Below, piece by piece: positions 20,625 to 29,696 of a DNA stretch of 64,000 bases. The stretch is taken from positions 434,001 to 498,000 of the forward strand of contig OZ025849.1 of NCBI GenBank assembly GCA_964019425.1, given 5' to 3'. Position 1 is the stretch's first letter. The number at the start of each line of letters is the position of its first letter. The notes under the pieces are model-generated. The model was not told where the DNA came from and ran no database searches. It was given only the letters and a program-made list of their open reading frames with translations. Made by a program: the position numbers and the translations under genes. The DNA is from Flectonema sp. DT1601. Lineage: Eukaryota > Euglenozoa > Diplonemea > Diplonemida > Diplonemidae.

Positions 20625-21065
20625 ATGAGCGTCTACCTCATCGCATTGTCGCAGGCAGTTGGTTTGTTGACGCTAAAGATTGTAGTGACCCACTTACTTA
20701 CCGTAAGAACCAGAATGATGAAAGTCACGTACAAGGCCAAGGAGGACAACTCCATGCCAGGACCAGTCGTCGCTATCTTTAAGTTACTTCTAGGAGCATA
20801 TGGACCAACCTTTGAGAGTGCCGATCGTTTGTTGGCTGTCGCTGGAAATGCTGTTGAAAACGAGCCATTTTGGTTTGCTGCGTCATTGATGTTGGAGTAT
20901 GCCGGTAAGGCAAAGGACACTGATGTTAATTTGATTTGGGCCTACGTTGCTTTAAGATACATTCACGCGTTGGCTTACATTGTAGGTGTTCAGCCTTGGA
21001 GAGCACTTTCCTACACTGGTGGTCTCGCTCTTACTTTGTGTACTGCCACTCGTCTTTTGATGTGA
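20625..21065 (+). CDS. MAPEG family membrane protein
   Basis: 146 residues, the usual MAPEG size, with four membrane helices (about 5-25, 75-95, 100-120 and 125-145). The segment between helices 1 and 2 carries ADRLLAVAGNAVENEPFWFA, which matches the family signature R-x-x-x-A-x-x-N-x-x-E-x-x-P-x-F. Members are glutathione S-transferases or eicosanoid-synthesis enzymes in ER or other endomembranes; the substrate cannot be read from sequence. The leader after the AG at 20583-20584 is A-rich and ends AACAACACC before the ATG. Confidence 0.88.
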   Translation: MSVYLIALSQAVGLLTLKIVVTHLLTVRTRMMKVTYKAKEDNSMPGPVVAIFKLLLGAYGPTFESADRLLAVAGNAVENEPFWFAASLMLEYAGKAKDTDVNLIWAYVALRYIHALAYIVGVQPWRALSYTGGLALTLCTATRLLM

Positions 21066-21785
21066 AGCAATTGATGTTTTTGTGAGCAACAATATTCTGA
21101 ATTCATTCAGAAGTTGTTCCCGTTGTGTGTTGTTGGATTAAGATGAATCTTTTTCATGGCTCTTCATACGCTGTCCGGCTTGTGAACGATGTGCCTGAGC
21201 TACTATCATCTGCTTCAATAAAAAGAGTTTTATCATGCATTCATTCCTTCGGCGAGATTGTTGTTTTTACAAAAAAAAAAAAAAAAAAAAAAAAAAAACT
21301 TTAATTTTGCAGAGATTCTTTATTTTTTCCCGTTTTTTTTTATTTCGAAATCAAAAAAAAAAAAAAAAAAAGTTCCTCTCTTGTTTTTCAGCATAAGAAA
21401 CTCAGAGAGGAACCGATACAACACTTCGGTGAGCAAATCCGCATCCCCGTTCACATCACCCAAGTTAAAGTATCCTCCCTTAGTCCCTCTCGGTGATGTA
21501 AATCCCAAGGTCGTAAATTTCCGCATTTTCAGAAAACTCAAAAAGAATTTCATTTTTAGTGAAGATTCCTATTTTTCAATTTGCTTTTATGTGATCTTTT
21601 GGGCAGGTTTACATTGCTTTTCTTTTTTTTTTTCCTTTCGAGATATAACAGCCTCTTGCGTTCTCAGCATGAGAGAACCAAGACCCTTTTTTAAAAAAAA
21701 AGCAAAACCAGCCCCGCTTTAGTTTCTCATCGAAGTAGAAATAATTTTAATAAAGCTTACTTTTATTCAAACAGATTGGTTGATA
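21066..21785. other. Spacer, no gene seen
   Basis: About the first 190 bases look like a 3' untranslated region with AATAAA near 21217. The rest has long A and T runs; a frame at 21258-21722 starts in poly(A) and shows no domain. Confidence 0.5.
21761..21774 (+). promoter_or_regulatory. Probable trans-splice acceptor deciding the LRR protein start
   Basis: TTTTATTCAAACAG with AG at 21773-21774. The longest frame opens at TTG 21780; the first ATG after the acceptor is at 21786. Confidence 0.5.
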
Positions 21786-22700
21786 ATGTCAATCCCAATA
21801 TTGGTGTCATTTCCTGATCTCTGTCTCCCTAACATTGACATTGATGTTACAGCTAACACAACTGGAGGTGAGGTGATCGAAGTCGCAGCAAATGAATGGA
21901 ATGTAGACCCGACGTCTTTTAATATTACAACTGGGGGTGGTACTATCTGTTCGAAGGTGACCGCAGTAGTTCAGTACATGTTAGAACCTGGAGCAGAACT
22001 AATCGCTATTCGCAAGGAGTCCATCACACTCCAAGACCTTACAGACATCGACTACAACAATAAAATAGATAAACGATTTGAAGCTAATCCTCAAGCAATC
22101 TGCATACTCGATGCCTCAACAATGTTGGACGAAACTGGATGCTTTCAGACAATGGAAGCCATGCGACTTCTTATTCCCACATCTGTTAGAAGAATCGCCT
22201 TCACTAATTGTAAAGGCATAACTGAAATTGGAGATAGTTTCCTTGCTGATTGTTCATGTGTCACTCATATTGACTTGTCAGCATTCACTGAAATTACATC
22301 TGTCGGAAGGTCATTTTTAAAATACTGCGAGTCACTAAGAGAGATAGATCTATCACCGCTGTGTAATGTTACAGAGATTAGTGATTGCTTTCTATTTGGT
22401 TGTGGTATGCTTACTGAGTTGAATCTTTCTCCGTTATCGAAAGTTGAAACTGTTGAGTCGTCGTTTCTTCGAGAGTGCTCAAACATTGAATTTCTTGACC
22501 TCTCTCCATTATCAAATGTTACTAAAATCGGAGGTTACTTCCTCTACTCTTGTGTTTGCCGTTACGATCTCTCACACCTGTCTAGTGTTGTAAGCTGCTG
22601 CAGCAGAACTTTCCAAAACGTCTACGGGTTCCCCCGTCCTGACGTAGAACAATTTCTCACAATGGTTAAGGACAATGCAAGCCGCTTGAATACAGGATAG
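21786..22700 (+). CDS. BspA-like leucine-rich repeat protein
   Basis: 304 residues. Residues 1-85 form a domain of unknown type with a ubiquitin-like feel (PNIDIDVTANTTGGEVIEVA, ending AELIAIRKE). From about residue 125, five to six repeats of about 23-24 residues follow the pattern I-x-x-x-F-L-x-x-C-x-x-L-x-x-(I/L)-D-L-S-P-L-x-x-V-T, typical of BspA/TpLRR type repeats. Such repeats are abundant in kinetoplastids and other protists and usually bind proteins. There is no signal peptide or membrane helix, so a cytosolic place is likely. Partner and role are unknown. Confidence 0.85.
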   Translation: MSIPILVSFPDLCLPNIDIDVTANTTGGEVIEVAANEWNVDPTSFNITTGGGTICSKVTAVVQYMLEPGAELIAIRKESITLQDLTDIDYNNKIDKRFEANPQAICILDASTMLDETGCFQTMEAMRLLIPTSVRRIAFTNCKGITEIGDSFLADCSCVTHIDLSAFTEITSVGRSFLKYCESLREIDLSPLCNVTEISDCFLFGCGMLTELNLSPLSKVETVESSFLRECSNIEFLDLSPLSNVTKIGGYFLYSCVCRYDLSHLSSVVSCCSRTFQNVYGFPRPDVEQFLTMVKDNASRLNTG

Positions 22701-22783
22701 TCAAACTGTGATTGCCATTTGTTTCATTGATGTGTTTTTGTATCAGACAGATCTTGTTAGCTGTTTACGTAAAGCTAATTCAT

Positions 22784-22797
22784 TCTCCCTTTCACAG
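22784..22797 (+). promoter_or_regulatory. Probable trans-splice acceptor
   Basis: CATTCTCCCTTTCACAG with AG at 22796-22797, eight bases before the ATG at 22806. The spacer to the upstream stop is only about 105 bases, so promoter space is small and processing from a shared transcript is likely. Confidence 0.6.
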
Positions 22798-22805
22798 ATA
22801 AAGAG

Positions 22806-24059
22806 ATGTATAAAATTAGAAAGCTTCCTTCATGTAATGAACCACTTCCTGTTGCAACGGTTCCGTCAGTTTTGAGAAATAAGTTTCAATTTTTTGTAGG
22901 AGAAGATCAGTTGAGATATTTTAACTACGTTGAGAGATATCGTCAGAGAGGAGACGTCTTGAAACGTGTAGCTGTAGTGATCCAAGATCAGGTTATCATC
23001 GCAGACTTAGAAGGCAATGCCAAACGCTGCATTAACATCAACAAAATAAAAACCATATACGTAGACGTCCATAAAGGATACGTTAAGTTCCTACTATCGA
23101 TACCCGATGAGTACGACGTCCTTCTACGAGTCATCAGGAGTGGTATGTCTTTATTAAAAGCAATTCTATTCACGGCACGCTCGATGGATTCATGTGTTGA
23201 TATACTAACAAAATGTTTAAATAACTCTAAGGACATGTCTCTAAAATGTCCTGAAGGTCACATCAAAAAACGAACTTTTCAACTCACGCCAAAATCTGGA
23301 TTTAGTTCACCGACGTCAATCCCGTCAACTGCTGGTAATTGGGGTAATTATGAACCGTATCATGATGTTTGTGAGAAAGATAATACGAAATCACCTCCAG
23401 CAAAAAGTGTAACGTTTAGTGACAGCAACCTGAACCACGATGACATTAATAGTTTTATGAACATTCCACCACCACCGATAATTTCAATTGAAGCTAACAC
23501 CAGTGTGATACTTGATGGATGTAGTATGATCCTTAGCGAGGGATCTATTTCAGCAGATGATGACGTCGCCATCGCTAATCATCGCACTGCTGTTAATCAC
23601 ATCAGATGTCGGTCTGTTCACGCTTACTCAATACTTGCCACTGAAGATGCCTCAGTTGCGTCAGCATTAGCGGTGGTGTTGGGTTCAATTTGTTTTAATA
23701 AACGGCTTAGTACTTTTGATTGTACCCACCGAACTAGTACATTTGATTTTCCAACTCAAAGAAGATCCTGTTTTTTAGATAGTCCTCTAGATTCAGAGCT
23801 CTCATTTGGTAGTCCCACCAGCACTGTTTGGACAGCGGATGATTGTGTTCAAATTTTTCATCGGCAAGATGATGGATATATGAAATGGGTTGACTGTTCA
23901 GTCATAAACACTATTGGCGACACATTCGCAATCAAACTTCACGTCACTTTCTGTAATCCAGAAGCAGCAATCTTAATGGTTAAAAGACATCAACTACGGA
24001 GGTCATGGGAACATGATGAGGAGTGTCTTCCTGAATGTTGGTGTTCACAAGAAAAATAG
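22806..24059 (+). CDS. PH-like domain protein with C-terminal Tudor-like segment
   Basis: 417 residues. Residues 25-125 look like a PH-fold: an opening KFQFFVGEDQLRYFNYVERY, strands KRVAVVIQDQVIIADLEGN and CININKIKTIYVDV, and a closing helix around SMDSCVDILTKCLNN. The middle (about 150-330) is low-complexity with a PPPP run. Residues 345-405 (DCVQIFHRQDDGYMKWVDCS..., ending KRHQLRRSW) resemble a small beta barrel of the Tudor/SH3 type, with the common V-x-V...DG-x-W-x-x-C/A-x-V pattern. I do not recognise a named family; lipid or peptide binding is possible through either fold. Confidence 0.8.
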   Translation: MYKIRKLPSCNEPLPVATVPSVLRNKFQFFVGEDQLRYFNYVERYRQRGDVLKRVAVVIQDQVIIADLEGNAKRCININKIKTIYVDVHKGYVKFLLSIPDEYDVLLRVIRSGMSLLKAILFTARSMDSCVDILTKCLNNSKDMSLKCPEGHIKKRTFQLTPKSGFSSPTSIPSTAGNWGNYEPYHDVCEKDNTKSPPAKSVTFSDSNLNHDDINSFMNIPPPPIISIEANTSVILDGCSMILSEGSISADDDVAIANHRTAVNHIRCRSVHAYSILATEDASVASALAVVLGSICFNKRLSTFDCTHRTSTFDFPTQRRSCFLDSPLDSELSFGSPTSTVWTADDCVQIFHRQDDGYMKWVDCSVINTIGDTFAIKLHVTFCNPEAAILMVKRHQLRRSWEHDEECLPECWCSQEK

Positions 24060-24802
24060 CCGCTAAAGTTTCAAACGTCGATATGTTAATTGTTATTTTA
24101 TTTTATTTTATTTTATTTTATTTTATTTTTTTTTTGTGTCCTTTTTACTTTTTTATGTTACGCATAGAGAAAACGTGCTCTGACAGTGATAAAAACCTGT
24201 CAATCGTCTTTCGTTTCAAAATTACACAAGTGACTGGTAAAATTATAATTTTTGTGCGCTTTTTCCGTCGCTTTCCTTTTCACTGAACACTAATAAAAGA
24301 TTTCTCCCTTCTCAAAAGAAAGAGAAGTATTAATTTACCCTTTTTTTTTGGCAAAGTATTTGTCTCCTTTCTTTATTTTTCAATACAGTAGGATGACACC
24401 TACCCTCCCTAATGTATTATTTCAGTTTTTATTTGTTACGAATGTGACTGGGATGATGTAGTGGACCAGCCTGACCTGACCAGTAGTAAATATGTGTTGG
24501 AAGGAACTTCCTCAAACTGTTTGTTCTTATAGAACAATATAAAACTTTCCCTCTCTCGAATAATAATGACTTTCTTTTAGTCATTGCGATCAACTCGTTT
24601 CTTTTAACCAGAACCTGCATTGTACCGTCGCTATTTCCGTTTTATTATTACTTTTCGAAGCAGCTGCTTACCTGATCCTTACAAGGTTCTTATTAAATAT
24701 TTTCGTTTGTCATATCACGCCACACCAGGTATGGGACAATTAATTTCAAGTTCTTTATATCATATGTTTCACAGAATTTTGGTTTTAAAAAAAAAAAAAA
24801 CA
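24060..24802. other. Spacer with TTTTA microsatellite
   Basis: A (TTTTA)n run lies at about 24096-24130. No gene is seen. AG at 24773-24774 (CATATGTTTCACAG) is a strong acceptor; it lies inside an open frame that begins at 24620 and so excludes that upstream part from the next protein. Confidence 0.55.
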
Positions 24803-25417
24803 ATGTCAGATGGGAACTGGCAAGAAAAATGCCTCAAACTACAATGTGAGTTACAAGAGTCAAATGCAATGAAAGATGCCTACACTAAAAAACTAAAAGA
24901 GGGAAAGTCTGAAATTGATAAAATAAAATCTGAAAATTCATCTTCAGCAGAAAGGATACGACAACTCGAAGGAACGATTAGTGAAGAGAAAGATCGGAGT
25001 AAGAAATTAGAAGCTACTCTGAATGAGTTCATGTCTGAAAAGCAACACGTTGCAACAGAAGCTCAAGAAATCATTTCAGAGTTAAAAAGAAGAGCTGATT
25101 ACCATGCGGGTGGGAATCACGATCATCAGATGGCTTTACTGCAAAGAGATGAGGAAATCTGTGTTCTGAAAGAAGAAATATCCGACTTGAGAAATGGAAG
25201 TGATAATGAAGTCATCGCTCGCTTAGAAGCTGAGAATATGAGACTCATCGATACGGTTATGGAAATGAAACGAAATGAAGCAGAAACTATGAACGATATT
25301 AACGAACACGAGAACATTGTACGTAAGCAACAACGTCGTTCGGAGTCACCAAAATCAGAGCCATCCTCACCTGGAAAGACGTTAGAAGATCGAATCCGAA
25401 AGTTTTTATCGATCTGA
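24803..25417 (+). CDS. Small coiled-coil protein
   Basis: 204 residues from the ATG at 24803, after an acceptor at 24773-24774 and a 14-base A run. The frame is open for 61 codons upstream, but that part looks like spacer and precedes the acceptor. Residues 5-190 are almost all coiled coil, rich in E, K and S, broken at about residue 105 by HAGGNHDHQ. The tail has SPKSEPSSP, a likely phosphorylation site cluster, then a short amphipathic helix. No family recognised; cytoskeletal or basal-body association is possible only by shape. Confidence 0.75.
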   Translation: MSDGNWQEKCLKLQCELQESNAMKDAYTKKLKEGKSEIDKIKSENSSSAERIRQLEGTISEEKDRSKKLEATLNEFMSEKQHVATEAQEIISELKRRADYHAGGNHDHQMALLQRDEEICVLKEEISDLRNGSDNEVIARLEAENMRLIDTVMEMKRNEAETMNDINEHENIVRKQQRRSESPKSEPSSPGKTLEDRIRKFLSI

Positions 25418-26312
25418 TGGCGACACTAAATATATATAACTGGAGTCGACTCGCTTGAATCGTACCATCAGTTTAACATACATAATTTAAAAAAAAAAAG
25501 GGTTTTTACGGTTACGTTTAATCCTAATATTGCGAGACACCCTTCTCCCCCTCCTCCCGTTATCCCCCTATTTTGGTATTTTGATGTTTTAAGCCGATCG
25601 GCTGCAACACTTCGAAAACTAATTTCGAAGTGAACGATGTTCGATAATATGATCCGAGAAATGATAGAGTCACAATAGTCTTCTTTTGGTTACTTATTTT
25701 GTAACTCAAAGTGACATAAAACACTATCACATAACTGCACTTTTTCTTTTTTAAAAACTGATATGTCGACCACACACGAAATAGACATAAGTGACGCGGC
25801 TGGATGATAACTGCCAATTCACGGCTTAGAATATGTTTTTTTTTTTTTTTTTTTTTAAATTATTTTTTTTTTCGTGTGTAAATTTCTTTTAAATCCAATT
25901 GATTATACATTAATACAGTCACCTCATAATGCAACCACAGTACTAAGAGATAAGCGTCGTTTTTTTTCTTATAATACGCAGCAGCTAAAGGGTTCTTCTG
26001 ATTTCCGACTAACAGCGCCAATCCCTAATGCAAGTGATTCTTTAAACTCCATTATACTTCACCCCCTCAGGAATTACCGAATTACCGAACAAGATTAAAG
26101 GCTAAATTTTGTGTGTAAGTTTCTTTTAAATTCAGTTGATTATATACATTTATACAGTCACCACCATCACAATGCAAACCACAGTACTAAGAGATAAGGA
26201 TCGTTTTTTTTTTTTTTTCTTGTAATAACGCTGCGGCTAAATTATATATTTCCCCCCCCCTCCCAACAGATCTGACAGCTATTCATAGAATTCAATTGGA
26301 TCCAGTGCGGTT
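25418..26312. other. Spacer holding a tandem repeat pair
   Basis: No gene is supported. It contains the two direct-repeat copies at 25873-25990 and 26110-26241, a doubled GAATTACC at about 26075-26092, and a C-rich tract ending CCCAACAG at 26268-26269, the likely acceptor of the kinase gene. Confidence 0.55.
25873..26241. repeat. Direct repeat pair of about 118 and 132 bases
   Basis: Copies at about 25873-25990 and 26110-26241 share GTGTAA-TTTCTTTTAAAT, GATTATA, TACAGTCACC, AATGCAA-CCACAGTACTAA, GAGATAAG, TCGTTTTTTTT and a last G-GCTAAA. They differ by small indels and substitutions, so the duplication is not very recent. Confidence 0.8.
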
Positions 26313-29300
26313 ATGGGGACCGAAAACCCCATCCCGATGTCGCCAAGGAGTGTGTTCTTTTCTATCATTCAAAGCATCTTGAATCCTATTGTTAATAAAT
26401 GTCTTAGAAAGGGAGAGGACAAAGAAGAACATAGAAGAAAAGTTGTACTTATCCCGCTTTCATTAGCAATGGTAATCGTTGGCTTCGGGAGTATCGTTCT
26501 TAGTTGGGTTTGTGGAAATAGTTCTTCAAACGAGCGAATTGCACAAATAGCAACATCAACATCTCTGATCTTATGGAATTTAGCATTAGTGGCTGAAACT
26601 ATGCGCACGAAGTCTCTTTCAACCTGCATGACAGTTCTTTGGTTATCTGGTGTGGCGATTCTTCTCCTAACCCTTGATGTTTGTTACAGAGGAAAATATC
26701 AAGCATGGTTGTTATGCCTCTCCCTTGTTGATCCTTCGCTCCTGATATCATCGACGGTGTTTCCAGAAATACTTTTATGTTTTGTAATGTTATATGTCAT
26801 CATATTAAGTTTAGAACAGAACTTAGACGTTACGATAATGCACATCAATAAAGTAAATGAACTTGATAGGCAATCCTTAGACATTCCACCAGTAATGACT
26901 TTTAGAATAGTGACACTACTACTGGTTTATGCAACATCTGCAAGAAGAACAAGATCATTAAATGTTGAGAAGTGGCGAGTTGTCTCTTCTATCGATCTCG
27001 CCAACTGTGTGACAGAAGCACTTGTAAACTTCAATCTCCAGGCTGCTGAAGATCTACTCAACAACAGCAACAGTGAAATCCCTCTCGTAGAGTCGTTAAG
27101 GAAGATGGTTCATAATTTACACAGATACAAAAAATTTCTTCCAGAAACCCTTTTTGTTGAACAAAACTTCTTTGATGCTGCTGATGTTTACTGTGAGAGT
27201 GTTGTTGAAGGAGACACTGAGGATGAAGCACCACCTGCTCTTCGTGCACTTGGTAAGCCGCCTATTTTAAGTAACTCTTTGAATCCTGTTAACCCTCTTG
27301 CTAGTATTCCTTCTATCCGACGACATAATCAACCCAGCTGTGCTACTCTGGGAAACATCAGTATTGGTGAAGTAGACAGTCGAAGTGGCTCTTTTCTGAC
27401 TACTAGAAATAGCTCTCTTATGAGAAGGGAGCGTGACACTGATTCTGGTGATGCCACGAGAAGAGCTCATACTCTAACTCAGCAAACAACATCTTCATTC
27501 CCTTCGAGGAAGAAGAGATTATCGAGGAATAGCAGTTGGAAAGATATAATAAAACATCCAATAAGACCCACGGAAGCATCACCTGCCTCCAGTTTCGCAG
27601 GCTCAGTTGAAATCCAACCATCAGTAGGAGTAAGCAGACAAGAATCAACACAGTCAGTAGTTTCAATGGATAGTAGTGTCTTACCAGTTCGTCATAATAC
27701 AAAGAATACAATTGCTGGGATAAAACTAATCAGTTGTCAGGGAGGTATGTCTCCGTTATCATCTCCAAAGGAAAAGGGTGGTCTGACTAAACTAACAAAG
27801 AGAGGAACTATTGTAATGTTTGAGATTGACCCAATGCAAAGTAACCTTCGATATGACAGAGACCTCATATCTGTTGTTATGAAAGGAGCAGCTGCAGCAT
27901 TACAAAAGATAAGAGAATGGAGAGGATGTGTTGTAGAATTGAGATCCACTGCAGTAGTTGCGACTTGGAATACTCATAAACCAGATTCGAGTCATGCTTT
28001 ACAAGCAATTCGATGCTCTGTTGATGTCGCTGATGCTTTTTCAAGCCTCTCTCCAAAACCTGTTTGGTGGTCAGCATCATGCGCAACTGGTAACATGTAC
28101 CTCAGTACTATTGGAACTTCTTGGATTCGTACTCCAGTCATACTCGGTGATCCTGTCTTGCAAGTTAGAGTTCTCGGACAGCTTTCTGTCAACTTGCAGA
28201 CTCACATCATCATATCTCAGGCGACGCAAGAACTGATAAAAAATAAATTCCAATGCAAGCTGATTGACGTCATCCCAGCCAATCCAACAAAAAGATATTG
28301 CTGGAAAACAATATCCGTCTTCAGCGTTGTCGGTATGGGTAAAGGTGATCGAGACATTCAGGAGTACAATGATGCTTTTTCATTATTCGCAATGAGCAGA
28401 TATGAAGAAGCAAAACAAAAACTGATTACATTTCAAATGCAAGGTCATCCTTGCTACTACGACAGACACTACAGAAGGTTATTAAATATGATCAGCACAG
28501 CAATAACTCGTCAAGGAATCATACCACGTCCATATGTTAGAGTGTACACAGGATGGGAAGAGATTCAAGTCACAGAAATAGAACTAAGTTTGGAAGGTCA
28601 TAATTCAGAAGATAGTTTTGGATCAGAATTTATAACACCTCTTCCGGGTATCGATTTGGGAAATATCAGAAGTGAAATTGAAAAAGCTACGATCCCAGAG
28701 AAAGGAATATCTGACAACAAAAACAACAACAGCAGCAGCAGCAGCAGTAGCAGCAGCTCTTCCGACTCAAGTGGTCGAATTAGTCCAATGCCAGATCAAG
28801 TTCTATATCCACCTGTCGAGATCGTTGACACTTGCGGTAGTAAAATCTGGAGATCTGAAAAAGTCCTCGGAAGCGGTGCTTGTGGAGCTGTTTGGTTAGG
28901 AATGTCTGAAGACGGTAGTTTAACCGCTTTGAAAAGTGTTTCATTGCCTTCTGCTCCACCTCCACAGAAGCGACGACGGTCTATAAGACCCAGCGCAGGT
29001 CAAGAAGCAAGTCCGATTGACAGCCTGATGCAAGAAGTTAAAGTGTTATCATCATTAGCACATGAGAATATAGTTTGTTATAAAGGGTGTTGTATTACTC
29101 CAAATCATTTTATTATTTGTATGGAGTGTGTGACTGGTGGTTCCCTACACTCTGTACTCGAATTGTTTGGATCAATTCCACTCAGTTCTCTCACGAGATA
29201 CGCTAGAGAGATGTTATCTGGTCTACAGTACTTACATGAACATCGTGTTGCTCATTGTGATTTCAAGCCTCACAATGTTCTACTTCAGAATGACGGACAA

Positions 29301-29696
29301 TGTAAATTAACAGACTTTGGCACTGCGATCTACCAAACAAGAAATTATCTTAAAAATGCTCAGGAAGTACAAGTTCAAGCCCCGGTGGGAACACCTTTAT
29401 ATATGGCTCCGGAAGCTTGTACTGGACACCCAATTGTTGCAAGTGATGTGTGGGCAGTGGGTCTTACGGTGTGTCAAATGATAACAGGTGAATTACCATA
29501 CCCAGCTGAATGGCAAACAGCACTTGCTATAAGATTCGTTAGGAAGCTTAGTAAAGATACTTCATTTGGTCCTGAAATACCTGAATTTGAATGTGAGCGT
29601 ACTCGTGACTTCATAACAAGCTGCCTTGAAAGAGATCCGGCAAACAGACCAACCGTTACTGAGCTGTTGCGACATCCGTTTTTATTGGCAAAGTAA
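26313..29696 (+). CDS. Membrane protein kinase with a cyclase-like domain (STE11/MAP3K type)
   Basis: 1127 residues. Five or six membrane helices fill residues 45-210. A Ser-rich linker follows to about 490. Residues 495-655 have the class III nucleotide cyclase layout (VMFEIDPM as first strand, GCVVELRSTAVVATW, SCATGNMYLSTIGTSWIRTP, then LGDPVLQVRVLGQL), but the second metal aspartate position reads ST and the catalytic N of the N-x-x-x-R motif is L, so cyclase activity is unlikely. After a run of 11-13 serines (AGC repeat near 28728-28760) comes a complete kinase at about 844-1125: glycine loop GSGACGAV, lysine 874, catalytic loop HCDFKPHN with D983, DFG at 1001, and MAPEA. It should be an active Ser/Thr kinase, MEKK-like, probably controlled by the membrane and cyclase-like parts. 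Confidence 0.9.
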   Translation: MGTENPIPMSPRSVFFSIIQSILNPIVNKCLRKGEDKEEHRRKVVLIPLSLAMVIVGFGSIVLSWVCGNSSSNERIAQIATSTSLILWNLALVAETMRTKSLSTCMTVLWLSGVAILLLTLDVCYRGKYQAWLLCLSLVDPSLLISSTVFPEILLCFVMLYVIILSLEQNLDVTIMHINKVNELDRQSLDIPPVMTFRIVTLLLVYATSARRTRSLNVEKWRVVSSIDLANCVTEALVNFNLQAAEDLLNNSNSEIPLVESLRKMVHNLHRYKKFLPETLFVEQNFFDAADVYCESVVEGDTEDEAPPALRALGKPPILSNSLNPVNPLASIPSIRRHNQPSCATLGNISIGEVDSRSGSFLTTRNSSLMRRERDTDSGDATRRAHTLTQQTTSSFPSRKKRLSRNSSWKDIIKHPIRPTEASPASSFAGSVEIQPSVGVSRQESTQSVVSMDSSVLPVRHNTKNTIAGIKLISCQGGMSPLSSPKEKGGLTKLTKRGTIVMFEIDPMQSNLRYDRDLISVVMKGAAAALQKIREWRGCVVELRSTAVVATWNTHKPDSSHALQAIRCSVDVADAFSSLSPKPVWWSASCATGNMYLSTIGTSWIRTPVILGDPVLQVRVLGQLSVNLQTHIIISQATQELIKNKFQCKLIDVIPANPTKRYCWKTISVFSVVGMGKGDRDIQEYNDAFSLFAMSRYEEAKQKLITFQMQGHPCYYDRHYRRLLNMISTAITRQGIIPRPYVRVYTGWEEIQVTEIELSLEGHNSEDSFGSEFITPLPGIDLGNIRSEIEKATIPEKGISDNKNNNSSSSSSSSSSSDSSGRISPMPDQVLYPPVEIVDTCGSKIWRSEKVLGSGACGAVWLGMSEDGSLTALKSVSLPSAPPPQKRRRSIRPSAGQEASPIDSLMQEVKVLSSLAHENIVCYKGCCITPNHFIICMECVTGGSLHSVLELFGSIPLSSLTRYAREMLSGLQYLHEHRVAHCDFKPHNVLLQNDGQCKLTDFGTAIYQTRNYLKNAQEVQVQAPVGTPLYMAPEACTGHPIVASDVWAVGLTVCQMITGELPYPAEWQTALAIRFVRKLSKDTSFGPEIPEFECERTRDFITSCLERDPANRPTVTELLRHPFLLAK

